NCBI GenBank assembly: GCA_040756375.1
Contig: JBFLZC010000005.1
Span: 174,556 to 238,555, forward strand
Reading direction: 5' to 3'
DNA from: VGSG01 sp040756375
GTDB taxonomy: Bacteria; Desulfobacterota; Desulfomonilia; Desulfomonilales; Desulfomonilaceae
DNA length: 64,000 nt
Each line of letters starts with the position of its first letter. Position 1 is the stretch's first letter. The position numbers were made by a program, and so were the translations under genes. Under the pieces are notes generated by a model. That model searched no databases and was not told the origin of the DNA. It worked only from the letters and a program-made list of their open reading frames with translations. This document shows, piece by piece, positions 53,075-61,503 of this stretch.

Positions 53075-53560
53075 CTAATTGAAGTACTTTAGGCCGGAAA
53101 GGGCATCCTGCACACTGATGGTCAGAGTTTCGCCCTGGACCTTCCTAGCCAGTGGAGCAGGATTGCAGCCGCCTTTGATCTCATTGACTTTGTCTGTGCG
53201 GAACTGGAGACCGCAGTTCATGCACACCATGTTATTCCCTTTTTGGATGTAGCCTTTCTTGGAGCGAAAACAGACGTCACACGCGTCGAACGCAGCTCTA
53301 ACTACGCCGTCGTGGCTTTTCACGATGAAGAATCGGACCCACTCGTTCGGTGAGTGCTTGTACGTGAAGTACCGGGCATTGCCGTCATTAAACGCAGATA
53401 AAGGAAAGGTGAAAGCCCCGTTTACCGGCCGAACGTCCTGAGCGGGAATGCCGAAGCCCCACGCGGAATTCACGCCCACGCCGAGGCTGAGGCAGACCAG
53501 CAGAGCAAAAGCCACTGCCGCCATCCGAAAAACTGTCTTCTCTGCACTATATGCTTTCAT
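53075..53560 (-). CDS. DUF2318 exported Cys-rich protein
   Basis: 161 residues with an N-terminal signal or anchor. The DUF2318 core is FDACDVCFRSKKGYIQKGNNMVCMNCGLQFRTDKVNEIKGGCNPAPL, with two CxxC motifs and a further Cys. The family usually occurs in iron/metal uptake clusters beside FtsX-type ABC genes (FetABCDEF, Campylobacter Cj1660-type), where it is thought to bind iron-sulfur or metal. Here it lies directly upstream of the permease, but no FTR1 or P19 gene is present in the window. Confidence 0.87.
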   Translation of the reverse strand: MKAYSAEKTVFRMAAVAFALLVCLSLGVGVNSAWGFGIPAQDVRPVNGAFTFPLSAFNDGNARYFTYKHSPNEWVRFFIVKSHDGVVRAAFDACDVCFRSKKGYIQKGNNMVCMNCGLQFRTDKVNEIKGGCNPAPLARKVQGETLTISVQDALSGLKYFN

Positions 53561-53646
53561 GATTTTGTTTTCCTTTCTCTTGGATTTTCTTTACTATTTT
53601 TGCATTGTACCGCGAATGATTCTTTGTCAGAGCCGCGGCCGTTCCG

Positions 53647-54591
53647 CTACTGAACCAAAATCCGCTTCAGCTCGGTATCTCGTCCTATCATCCTGGGCCA
53701 GAAGAGCTTCCAGTCAGACTCTCCAACAGAAGCCTGGAGCTTACCTCTGAGGCCCGCGTCAAGGATCTGCACGTTTGCATCCTTGAAGACGGTCCCGATC
53801 CACGCCACAATGGTGCGTTCCTTCTTCTCCGGATCCGTGATTCCTTCAGCCACGTAATCGGAGAGGAGTCTACGAACGCCTAATTGCTGAGCCACAAGCT
53901 GGTTGAACTTCTCCTCAGATCCGTATGTCTTGGTTGCATCCGCAATGAGTTGCTCTCGTGGGATTCCCTTTCTGGCGGCCATCGCGGTCACTTCGTCCTC
54001 AATCTCCTGCGGCTGGATCACAATCTGCTTTCCGTCTGCCGCTTGAAGCAGCATTTCCTTGCCAACAATGGAAAAGAACGCTGCTGCAGGGTCGTTCCGC
54101 GTAAGCTTTTCCTGTTCGGGATTAAGCGGGCTCTCAATATCTTTCTGAAATATAGCCCGACCGTTCACCCGCGCGATCACCACTCCGTCCACCCCTTCAC
54201 CCTCGGGCTTGAACAGCCCATCGAGCTTAATCGGATAGCCGGCCTTCTCAATGGCTTCTCTGATAGTTTCCGGGCCTGTCTTGCCGTCCCGATACTTCAC
54301 CGTTACATCTTGCGCGGCCAAACGCACGTCAGTTTCGACGACACCCGGGATCTTGGCCGTAACCTCTTGCACCGTGATGACACACGCCGGACAGGTGAGC
54401 TTGTTCACTGCGAACCGTGAAGCCAGCACCTCGCCTGAAATCAACCGGTGTAACCCGAACGCACTGGCTGCCACGGCCAGCACCAGCCCCACGGCAATCG
54501 CGACGCGCTTGAGGTGCACTCGTGAGGTCTTTCGCTCCACCTGCTCGAGCGACTCAAGATTGATCTTCTTCATTTCTCGTTTACTGGACAT
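53647..54591 (-). CDS. HMA metal-binding domain fused to SurA-type N-terminal chaperone domain
   Basis: 314 residues. A membrane anchor (VAIAVGLVLAVAASAFGLHRL) is followed by a heavy-metal-associated domain with LTCPACVITV (Cys67, Cys70) and the beta-alpha-beta pattern ending EKAGYPIKL. From about residue 135 a SurA/PpiD-type peptide-binding N domain begins (VVIARVNGRAIFQKDI ... AAAFFSIVGKEMLLQAADGK). No parvulin isomerase domain is present. I know no described protein with this combination. The likely site is the periplasmic face. The start MSSKREMKK follows GGAG; longer starts exist. Confidence 0.75.
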   Translation of the reverse strand: MSSKREMKKINLESLEQVERKTSRVHLKRVAIAVGLVLAVAASAFGLHRLISGEVLASRFAVNKLTCPACVITVQEVTAKIPGVVETDVRLAAQDVTVKYRDGKTGPETIREAIEKAGYPIKLDGLFKPEGEGVDGVVIARVNGRAIFQKDIESPLNPEQEKLTRNDPAAAFFSIVGKEMLLQAADGKQIVIQPQEIEDEVTAMAARKGIPREQLIADATKTYGSEEKFNQLVAQQLGVRRLLSDYVAEGITDPEKKERTIVAWIGTVFKDANVQILDAGLRGKLQASVGESDWKLFWPRMIGRDTELKRILVQ

Positions 54592-54652
54592 AGATAAACT
54601 CCAATGAGCCAAGCCCTGGATAAGGGCGAAAACTTTGTACGGAATCTGTTTT

Positions 54653-54669
54653 GGGGATACGCGATCCCC
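54653..54669 (-). other. Hairpin between the Cys-rich leader gene and HMA-SurA
   Basis: GGGGAT / ATCCCC with a 5-base loop in the 138-base gap between the two genes, similar in position to the hairpins upstream of cusB and of the permease at 58254. Confidence 0.4.
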
Positions 54670-54729
54670 GCGTTTATAAACTACGGATTTAGAGTCAAGA
54701 TTAGATACGGATCGGTCGGGAAGAAAAGA

Positions 54730-55194
54730 TCAGCAGAGGATTGCACACGTACGGAGGAGGACCCCAATTGTCGGCAAGACGCGTTCGGGTCCTATGAGAG
54801 CCGTGAGGCCGGGCAAGGAATCGAATTGGTCAACACTAGAAAGACTTGCAACCAGGGCAACTGTTTGCCCGGTAGGCTGGTTTTCTTGAAGCCCCGATTG
54901 AGCAGCCACATCGAAGGGTTGTTTCTGGCTGCAAACAGGGCAACGTTGGTCGAACGAGTTACCCGCAGCGCAGGGCTCGCTGTTGGTCTTTGCAGCGCAG
55001 CAGCCTGAAGGCCCTTCTTGAATGGGACATGATTGCGGCGGCATCTTGGCCCGTTTGCAGCAATCAGGTATTGCCTCTTCACCTGGCGCAGCCATCTTGC
55101 TCGCACACCGACAGGCTAGCTGCGCGGCCGGAAGCACCGATGCCCCCACGAAGCATATGCAGGCGATAATGGCAACCAAGCGGGCTGGAACCAT
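54730..55194 (-). CDS. Small exported Cys-rich protein heading ABC module B (CutF-like candidate)
   Basis: 154 residues from MVPARLVAIIACICFVGASV; GGAG lies 6 bases upstream, and a TTG six codons earlier is possible. After the hydrophobic segment comes a Cys cluster (ACRCASKM, PDCCKRAKM, QSCPIQ, SGCCAAKT, EPCAAG, QRCPVCSQ). The C-terminus ends LLRTCAILC, like the LYLRACAFLS of the 47375 protein. It is the first gene of the module HMA-SurA, DUF2318, permease, ATPase. Confidence 0.58.
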   Translation of the reverse strand: MVPARLVAIIACICFVGASVLPAAQLACRCASKMAAPGEEAIPDCCKRAKMPPQSCPIQEGPSGCCAAKTNSEPCAAGNSFDQRCPVCSQKQPFDVAAQSGLQENQPTGQTVALVASLSSVDQFDSLPGLTALIGPERVLPTIGVLLRTCAILC

Positions 55195-55301
55195 ACCCAA
55201 CTCCGTCCTCAAGATTCACTAGTCAATTAGTCTACTTATTATCTCAATAAAGTCAAGATCTTTTATCAACCTGTGCGTTCGACCCAAGAGACCGGCATTT
55301 T

Positions 55302-55348
55302 CTTGTTGACACTGATACTAGGATATAGTTCGGTTCCCGCGAAAAAAA
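55302..55348 (+). repeat. Promoter-like dispersed element, copy 1
   Basis: A 47-base unit with TTGACAC, GATATAGT and CCCGCGAAAAAAA that aligns without gaps to 61504-61550 (36 of 47 positions identical by eye). No gene follows on this strand, so it looks like an orphan copy. Confidence 0.55.
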
Positions 55349-55406
55349 TTGCAGGATCTTTCCAAAAATTCCGCTGCCCCTCGAAAAGGCTACTCCAGGG
55401 CCGTGT

Positions 55407-55511
55407 CCCGAGGCAGGAAGGGGCGGGCTTTGGTAGGCACCGGCGTCCCCCGGATCACGTCCGGGGCAGGCTCTGCCGGTGCAGCCGTTTCCCGAGGCAG
55501 GAAGGGGGCGG
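55407..55511. repeat. GC-rich dispersed repeat
   Basis: Direct repeats CCCGAGGCAGGAAGG (55407 and 55491) enclose GGCGTCCCCCGGATC and GTCCGGGGCAGGCTCTG, which are shared with the repeat right of the nif operon (17813-18012). The whole 55213-55889 gap holds only repeats and hairpins. Confidence 0.7.
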
Positions 55512-55743
55512 AGAGGATAACAGGTGCTACTACGTCCGCACTCATTGCTTTTGCGGGATAAATAGTTGGCTTGTATGAGCGGCTCCCCTTCCGCCATGAA
55601 GAATGAATCGGCAGCGGGGCGCCGCTCAAGTCAGTCAGATAAATGGGTTTGTCTCATGCTGATGCGCATTCAAAGAGGCAAGATTGGGGAAATCTTCTTT
55701 GTGAAATAGGTACCTCCACGGCTCAGGCAAGAGATTTCCACGG

Positions 55744-55790
55744 TTTTCGGAATGCTCATTTCTCTGCAAGAGAAATGAGCATTCCGAAAA
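55744..55790. terminator. Perfect 22-base inverted repeat with 3-base loop
   Basis: Arms 55744-55765 and 55769-55790 are exact complements (the left arm begins TTTTCGGAATGC), loop GCA. T- and A-rich ends on both sides make it a good bidirectional terminator, here downstream of the permease at 55890 (minus strand). Confidence 0.65.
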
Positions 55791-55889
55791 ATTGTGAAAG
55801 TTCTTGGGGAGGGGGTCAGGGAGCCCCGCGAGACGCGGGGTTACAAGAAGGTCCTCCCTGATTCTTACGTTTCTGAAAGCGAAGCGGTC

Positions 55890-57131
55890 TCAGAGGCTGC
55901 GCAGGGCCTCCATTACCTTCACTGCGGCCAGTTTTCTGGCTACTAGGCTACCGGTTAGGCCGCTGACCAGCACCGCAGCAGCCAGCGCCACCGCAACGGT
56001 TTCAATGGACAGCGCAACGGGCAAGTGCACGGAGTGCACGTTCAAGGCCGCGGTATGTCCAGCTCCGGCAGCAACCGGGCTGAGGTGCCAAGGCATGGTT
56101 ACAGAAACCTTCATGCTTCCTAGGAGCAAGCTCCCCAGGTACCCCAGAAAGATTCCTGCCAGGCCTCCAATCAGCCCTAGTGCAATGGTCTCGGTCAATA
56201 ACGCGATGGTGACGTCACCCTGCTTCCACCCCACTGCCTTCATGATCCCTATTTCGGCAGCGCGCTCACTCACTGTACCCGCGAGAATCCTGTAAGTCAC
56301 GGTTCCAGCGAACACGAGCGCCAACATTCCCATAGACCAAGAGAACATCCCCGAGATTGCGCTGAATCCTTTCATCATGTCTCCGATGTTATCTGTGCTG
56401 GACACAATCGCTCCAGGCAGGGCCTGTGCCGCCTGCTCGCGGACAACATCCACGTTGGCCCCCCGCCTGAGTTTTGCAAACAGCATGTTTGACGTATCCG
56501 GCTGAAGCTCGGCAAGAGCTCTCGCGTCATTGATTGTCACATACGCGTTTGCCGCCGAGATCGTGCTGCCCTCCTTCTGTTCCACCAAACCCACGATCCC
56601 GAAGTCCCTGGTCCCGAGCAGGATGCTGTCCCCTGGGTTCTTTCCATGAAACTTGGCGAAGTGCTTTTCCAACAGGACTTCGTGACTCTTGCCATTGAGC
56701 TTCCGCCCTTTGACCACCCACTCTTGCACCTTTGCGGGGCCAAAATCGGGAGTGGTTGGATCGATGCCCTGGATGATCACGAACCCTTTCGGAGACTGGT
56801 CCCAGAGCAGGACAGAGGGCATCAAAGCCTGAATAGCAGGGACTTTGGCGATGTTTTCCAATTCACTGCCTGAAATGGGTTGATTCGAAAAGGGCAATCT
56901 AATCCCTTTGCTCGAATTGGTAGCCTGAACTGACGAGGGCTTCTGAATTGTCACATCCACACTGAGTTGAGCAAAAGGAAGTTGGATGAGACGCCTGTAC
57001 CCGTCCGAGAGCGTCGCAAAGGCTACGTACAGAGCTATCCCTACCGCCATGCCGATGATGGCGGCACATGAACGCCCCTTGCGGGTTGTCAGTTCGCGGA
57101 AAGCATATGAGATATTGGTCATACTAAGCAC
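55890..57131 (-). CDS. FtsX-family ABC transporter permease (module A, second)
   Basis: 413 residues with the one-plus-three helix FtsX/MacB layout. The N-terminal helix is in GRSCAAIIGMAVGIALYVAFATL, a periplasmic domain follows, and the C-terminal helices include MGMLALVFAGTVTYRILAGTVSERAAEIGIMKAVGW. It ends VMEALRSL. GTG start at 57131 is preceded by AGGAGG. It follows the thioredoxin-like gene by 42 bases. Confidence 0.87.
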   Translation of the reverse strand: MLSMTNISYAFRELTTRKGRSCAAIIGMAVGIALYVAFATLSDGYRRLIQLPFAQLSVDVTIQKPSSVQATNSSKGIRLPFSNQPISGSELENIAKVPAIQALMPSVLLWDQSPKGFVIIQGIDPTTPDFGPAKVQEWVVKGRKLNGKSHEVLLEKHFAKFHGKNPGDSILLGTRDFGIVGLVEQKEGSTISAANAYVTINDARALAELQPDTSNMLFAKLRRGANVDVVREQAAQALPGAIVSSTDNIGDMMKGFSAISGMFSWSMGMLALVFAGTVTYRILAGTVSERAAEIGIMKAVGWKQGDVTIALLTETIALGLIGGLAGIFLGYLGSLLLGSMKVSVTMPWHLSPVAAGAGHTAALNVHSVHLPVALSIETVAVALAAAVLVSGLTGSLVARKLAAVKVMEALRSL

Positions 57132-57173
57132 GGTATGCCTCCTAATCGCTGTACTAGGTTCACAAAGTCAATC

Positions 57174-57599
57174 TTAGCGTCCCGCCACAGACCCGAGCAC
57201 TTGGTCGAGATCTTGGAATGTCCATTTCCCTTGGAACTGATACGGGCCTGAACCGGTCGGGAAGCCTACAAATGTTATTTGTTTGCCTCCGGTATTAAAG
57301 GAATAGGCGCCGTTTATGTAGATGACGAGCGGAACGTGTGCCGTGATCCCCTTTTTTCGCATAAAGGCCTTCCCTGACTGTTGATCGTAATCAAACCAGT
57401 CGGCCTTCACTTTGCCGGAGTACCTGCCAAGCAGGGTCTTGAGTTCCCTGATGGTGGGTTGCATCGGACCGTGGTTCATGAACAGGATTTCCATTCTTAT
57501 TTCCTGTTTCGCTTCACAGTCCTTCGCATCTATTGAACCGAACAGAGTGCCGAGGCACAAAAGAATAAGAGTCGTCGCAAAAGGAGAAAGTCGTCTCAT
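57174..57599 (-). CDS. Exported thioredoxin-fold protein with HGPM in place of CGPC
   Basis: 141 residues: a signal peptide (LSPFATTLILLCLGTLFGSIDA), then a thioredoxin-like fold. The active-site loop aligns as MNHGPMQPTI (His43-Gly-Pro-Met46) where thioredoxins have WCGPCRxxAP. The cis-Pro loop is preserved (GITAHVPLVIYING), as is the DWFDYDQQ strand. It cannot act as a dithiol oxidoreductase; His and Met suggest copper or haem-like ligation. Thioredoxin-like proteins (FetE/FetF) occur at this place in Fet-type clusters. It overlaps the ATPase gene by 4 bases. Confidence 0.75.
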   Translation of the reverse strand: MRRLSPFATTLILLCLGTLFGSIDAKDCEAKQEIRMEILFMNHGPMQPTIRELKTLLGRYSGKVKADWFDYDQQSGKAFMRKKGITAHVPLVIYINGAYSFNTGGKQITFVGFPTGSGPYQFQGKWTFQDLDQVLGSVAGR

Positions 57600-58261
57600 G
57601 ATTCAGTCACCTCCCCGTCACTCATGAAAAAGGACCGATGGGCATACCGCGCCACATTCTCGTCATGAGTCACCATGAAAATGGTCAGGCCGCGCTCGGC
57701 ATTAAGATGCGTCAGCAATTCTATGATTTCTTCGCCGGTCTTGGAATCCAGGTTCCCTGTCGGTTCGTCGCAAAGGACCAGGCTCGGATTGTTGATCAGC
57801 GCCCTCGCGATGGCCACTCTTTGGCGTTCACCTCCGGATAGTTCCGAAGGGAGATTCCCGGAACGGTTTTCCAATCCGACCTTTCGGAGTAACTCCATGG
57901 AACGGTCCTTTCTTTCTTTCATAGGCACGCGAGTCGGGTACAGGGGGAATCCGACGTTCTCTATTGCCGGAAGAGTAGGAATCAGGTTGAAGGTCTGGAA
58001 TACAAACCCAACCTTGTCCCGCCGCAACAGTGCCAGTTGATCTTCGTCAAGCTCTGCCAAATTCCGTCCTTCGAGACAAACCTCTCCGCTGGACGGACTC
58101 TCCAGGCCGCCCATTAACCCAAGCAGTGTGCTCTTTCCGGACCCGGACGGACCGAGGAGAGTAACAAATTCACCGTGGTTGACCGAGAGGTTGACGTTTC
58201 TAACCGGCTCGACGCCGTCGAAATACTTACTGAGGTCACGTGTGATTATGATGTTATTCAT
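57596..58261 (-). CDS. LolD/MacB-type ABC transporter ATP-binding protein (module A)
   Basis: 221 residues with Walker A GPSGSGKS, Q-loop FQTFNLIPTL, signature LSGGERQRVAIARA, Walker B LVLCDEPTGNLD and H-loop VTHDE. It overlaps the upstream permease by 8 bases and the downstream thioredoxin-like gene by 4, so all are translated from one mRNA. Confidence 0.9.
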   Translation of the reverse strand: MNNIIITRDLSKYFDGVEPVRNVNLSVNHGEFVTLLGPSGSGKSTLLGLMGGLESPSSGEVCLEGRNLAELDEDQLALLRRDKVGFVFQTFNLIPTLPAIENVGFPLYPTRVPMKERKDRSMELLRKVGLENRSGNLPSELSGGERQRVAIARALINNPSLVLCDEPTGNLDSKTGEEIIELLTHLNAERGLTIFMVTHDENVARYAHRSFFMSDGEVTES

Positions 58262-59510
58262 AGCGAAGCACCTCCGAAGGTTTCAGACGCGTTACGCTCC
58301 GAGACATCGCCCACGCGCTGCCCACACCGATAAGCAGGGAAGCGAATAGGGCTGAGGCCACGAGCAGGGGAGATATCGAGACCGAAAGGCGAACGTCCCG
58401 CATGAGCTGATCGCCGCCTCCCGGCAGAAAATGGGGTCTGGGAGACATATCCCACGGAATCGGGATGGAAATGGTCACGAGAGACAGAGCATTGGCGGCA
58501 CAAATTCCAAGAAGGACTCCTCCCAACGCACCAAGCACTACTATGACAACCGTTTCGAGCCCCATTTGCCGGATAATGTCCCTTGTCGTCCAGCCAATGG
58601 TCTTCATGGTTCCGATTTCGGGCCTGCGTTCGCGCACGTTCGCTGCCGTGGTCCGGGCAACGAGAACGAATGCGACCGCCAGCGAAAGGGCCGACATCAT
58701 CCAAGAAAAGCGGTCAGTGAGGGCAAACACGCCACCCAATATCTCCGTAAAGGACGCGGGCGTGGATACTGTTGCCTTTTCACCCATGATCTCTTTGATC
58801 TGTTTCGCCAACTCATCGGTTTTGTCCCTATCCGCGCGGACAAAGAGCACATTGGAATCCTCGTTGCCGAACTTGTGGACCGCTTTGACGCTTGGGGAAT
58901 TTACGGCAAGTCGTCTTGCCTCGGGCAACGTGACATAGATCTGCGCTGCTGCCAGTTGGCTGATCAGCGAGGAATCAACTATTCCCGCAATCTCAAACGT
59001 GCTGTCCTGAAGTTTGAGCGTCTGCCCCACTTCAAGACCCTCGGTTCTTGCGAAAGACAGATCGACAACCGCAGCTTTGGGATTGGCCTCGTCGAGAAAC
59101 CTTCCGGACATGAGAGCCTTCTTCAGGAGGGCCGGACCTGACTCGTCATTTGAACGCAGGCCGACAACAATCCGAAATCCTTCCGGCCCAAAGTGCCAGA
59201 TCAGCAACGCCTCGTTGGCTGACTGTATGCCCGGTAGCTGGGCTATTTTCCGGACTTCATCCTGATGAATGGGCGCGACCGAGCAAGGCAGCACAGCACC
59301 TTCCATCTTTTCAGGCACGTCACCGGAACGCTGCACGGTGAGCGTTGCACCTACATCGTCAAGAGGAGCTCGGAAAGCCTGCTGAAAAGAAGTTCCGATT
59401 GTATTCACCACAAAGAGAACTCCAATCGAGAACGCTATAAGAGATACACTGACCGAGGTTCTCCGCCATCGGCGGAAGATCTCGCCCAGAACGTAATTCC
59501 AGTGGATCAT
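58254..59510 (-). CDS. FtsX-family ABC transporter permease (module A, first)
   Basis: 418 residues from MIHWNYVLGEIFRRWRRT; AGGAGG lies 5 bases upstream, so this start is preferred to an in-frame TTG 15 bases earlier. One N-terminal helix (SVSLIAFSIGVLFVVNTIG), a large periplasmic domain, and a C-terminal trio of helices with PEIGTMKTIGWTTRDIIRQMGLET. With the permease at 55890 and the ATPase at 57596 it would form a heterodimeric FtsX-type transporter. Confidence 0.87.
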   Translation of the reverse strand: MIHWNYVLGEIFRRWRRTSVSVSLIAFSIGVLFVVNTIGTSFQQAFRAPLDDVGATLTVQRSGDVPEKMEGAVLPCSVAPIHQDEVRKIAQLPGIQSANEALLIWHFGPEGFRIVVGLRSNDESGPALLKKALMSGRFLDEANPKAAVVDLSFARTEGLEVGQTLKLQDSTFEIAGIVDSSLISQLAAAQIYVTLPEARRLAVNSPSVKAVHKFGNEDSNVLFVRADRDKTDELAKQIKEIMGEKATVSTPASFTEILGGVFALTDRFSWMMSALSLAVAFVLVARTTAANVRERRPEIGTMKTIGWTTRDIIRQMGLETVVIVVLGALGGVLLGICAANALSLVTISIPIPWDMSPRPHFLPGGGDQLMRDVRLSVSISPLLVASALFASLLIGVGSAWAMSRSVTRLKPSEVLRYE

Positions 59511-59561
59511 AGAAACCTCCTGCAAGGATAACTATTCGAATGTATTTGTGAAGTTAGCTCA

Positions 59562-59586
59562 GCGCACTACTATCGGCACAGTGCGC
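59562..59586 (-). other. Hairpin between the Cys-rich leader gene and ABC module A
   Basis: GCGCACT / AGTGCGC with an 11-base loop in the 102-base gap between the 59613 gene and the permease. Confidence 0.45.
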
Positions 59587-59612
59587 ATAGGGCGGACCGG
59601 AAGGGGGAAATC

Positions 59613-60035
59613 TCAAATCAGAAGTGACTGTTTCTGAAGCAAAATGGGAGAAGCTCGTTCACATCCGTTGATAGGCCGGATGAAACGTGCTTCTTGGAAG
59701 GGAGCACGAACGACCGAAGATGAGTCGGTGGCAATGAGATAAGCCCACTCGGCATCGGCAACCGAAGTGAGCAATGATCTGACGGGATAGGATTTCAGTT
59801 TTTGGAGTAGCTCGTAACGATTCTCAGGATTTCCTTGTTCGCTGGAGGATTGAGCAAAGGGACAGCCCGAGCCGCAACTTGCCTTCGCGGATTGACACTG
59901 CTTCACAGGCACTCGAAAAATGCCGTTCGATTTCCGAGGACAATTCACCTTGGTGATGTAGCACTCAGGCAAGGGCAGCAAAAACCCTGCAAGTAGCGCT
60001 ATTACCAAGAACAGTCCTAGTCCCTTTCTCTTCAT
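59613..60035 (-). CDS. Small exported Cys-rich protein heading ABC module A (CutF-like candidate)
   Basis: 140 residues: signal segment (GLGLFLVIALLAGFLLPLP), Cys cluster (PECYITKVNC, KQCQSAKASCGSGC), a polar middle, and a C-terminal RPINGCERASPILLQKQSLLI. Architecture and operon position match the genes at 47375 and 54730, although the sequence is diverged and the C-terminal motif is weaker. No family known to me. Confidence 0.52.
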   Translation of the reverse strand: MKRKGLGLFLVIALLAGFLLPLPECYITKVNCPRKSNGIFRVPVKQCQSAKASCGSGCPFAQSSSEQGNPENRYELLQKLKSYPVRSLLTSVADAEWAYLIATDSSSVVRAPFQEARFIRPINGCERASPILLQKQSLLI

Positions 60036-60181
60036 GACGCTGTTTCTACCACCACAACAAAGGCCATGTCAACTTGTTCGCAGCGAAAAGTCTTTCCATT
60101 CTCATTCGTTATGAACTACCGGCGTGAAGGACGCTCAATGCCAGTTTGACTATCCACACAGACCTCTATTTTCGAAGACTC

Positions 60182-61411
60182 CTAAAGAACAAATGCCGAA
60201 ATCGCGGTTCCTGCAAGAACCACCCAGAGAATATCCACTTTTAGAAGCAAAGCCGTGAAAGCCGCAACTCCAAGGACTATGTGAGGCCAGTCCCACTGCA
60301 CGTTCAGAGCAAACCGGATGGTTACTGTGAACAAGAGGCCTACAAAAGAGCACACAATGCCAAGGATGGCCCTCGAGAACCACGGTGACGAGCGCACTCT
60401 ATCGAACCACGGGGCTATGCCGATCAAAATGAGAAATGAAGGCAGGAAGATGGCTATGGTAGCAATGACGGCCCCGAGTATCCCGTGAACCAGATACCCC
60501 ACAAAGGTTGCCGTCATTACGATTGGACCGGGAGTAAACTGCCCGAGTACGATTCCGTTAAGCAACGTCGAGGCGTCCATCCAAGAGCGGACCTCGACGA
60601 TTTCATGGAACATGAGGGGGACAGATGCAAATGCGCCGCCGAAGGCCAGGATGTCGATCTTGGACATGAGTAAAGCAAGGCTTGAAAGCTGCTTTTCATA
60701 GAAATAAAGCAGAGAAAGGCACCCCACGGAAGCCAGAACAAGGAGCAATAATGGAATGGTCGTACTCCGCATGGTTCCTGCATGGGGAGCACTACGAGGA
60801 ACCGGCTGTCTGCCATTGAGGAGAATTCCAAAGAAAGCTGCCAGCGCGATAATGAGGACCGGGTTTGCCATCAGCCCAAAAAGCCCTGCAGCCACAACGG
60901 CGATTAGCACGCTTTTCCAATTTTTCAGCGAGCTCTTTCCAAAAGATACGGTCGCATTGGCCACAACAGCCACGATCACGGCCTGAAGTCCCCTGAAGAC
61001 AGAGATCACGGTCGGCAAAGTGTGCATATGCCCATAGGAGATAGAGAGTCCCAGCATGAGAAGGAATGCGGGAAGACCAAACCCGACGAAGCTTACGGCC
61101 GCGCCCCGTACCCCTCGCACTTTTAAACCCACGTACGCCGCCAGCTGCATCACGGTCGCCCCGGGGATAGTCTGGCATAGGGCAATCCCATCTTGAAAGG
61201 ATTCCTGGTCAATCCATTTCTTCCGTCCGACAGCCATCTTACGGACATACGCTACCATGGCCGGACCGCCAAACGCGGTAATTCCCAACCGCAAGAATGA
61301 AGCGAATAGACGTAAGAGCCCGGGAGGCGTATTATCCACCGCTGCACAAGGAGTCTCAACGCTACCTGCAAATCCCTTGGAGAATTCCGCAACTCTGACA
61401 GGATCGTTCAT
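60182..61411 (-). CDS. chrA: ChrA-family chromate/anion transporter
   Basis: 409 residues from MNDPVRVAEFSKG, with the two tandem CHR domains of the long ChrA type. Each opens with the family's Gly-Gly-Pro/Ala segment (LRLGITAFGGPAMVAYVRKMAV and DILAFGGAFASVPLMFHEIVE), followed by QTIPGATVMQLAAYVG and GQFTPGPIVMTATFVGYL. It exports chromate by analogy, or sulfate-like anions. A longer frame upstream (to 61495) lacks family support. Stands alone between the metal island and the mod genes. Confidence 0.88.
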   Translation of the reverse strand: MNDPVRVAEFSKGFAGSVETPCAAVDNTPPGLLRLFASFLRLGITAFGGPAMVAYVRKMAVGRKKWIDQESFQDGIALCQTIPGATVMQLAAYVGLKVRGVRGAAVSFVGFGLPAFLLMLGLSISYGHMHTLPTVISVFRGLQAVIVAVVANATVSFGKSSLKNWKSVLIAVVAAGLFGLMANPVLIIALAAFFGILLNGRQPVPRSAPHAGTMRSTTIPLLLLVLASVGCLSLLYFYEKQLSSLALLMSKIDILAFGGAFASVPLMFHEIVEVRSWMDASTLLNGIVLGQFTPGPIVMTATFVGYLVHGILGAVIATIAIFLPSFLILIGIAPWFDRVRSSPWFSRAILGIVCSFVGLLFTVTIRFALNVQWDWPHIVLGVAAFTALLLKVDILWVVLAGTAISAFVL

Positions 61412-61503
61412 CGGATTGCTTTCTGAAGACACCGGATATTTCCCACTTGTAACATTGTACCACAAACTGCCGTAGAACAAATAGTCCCGCGGCAAGAAGT
61501 GAC

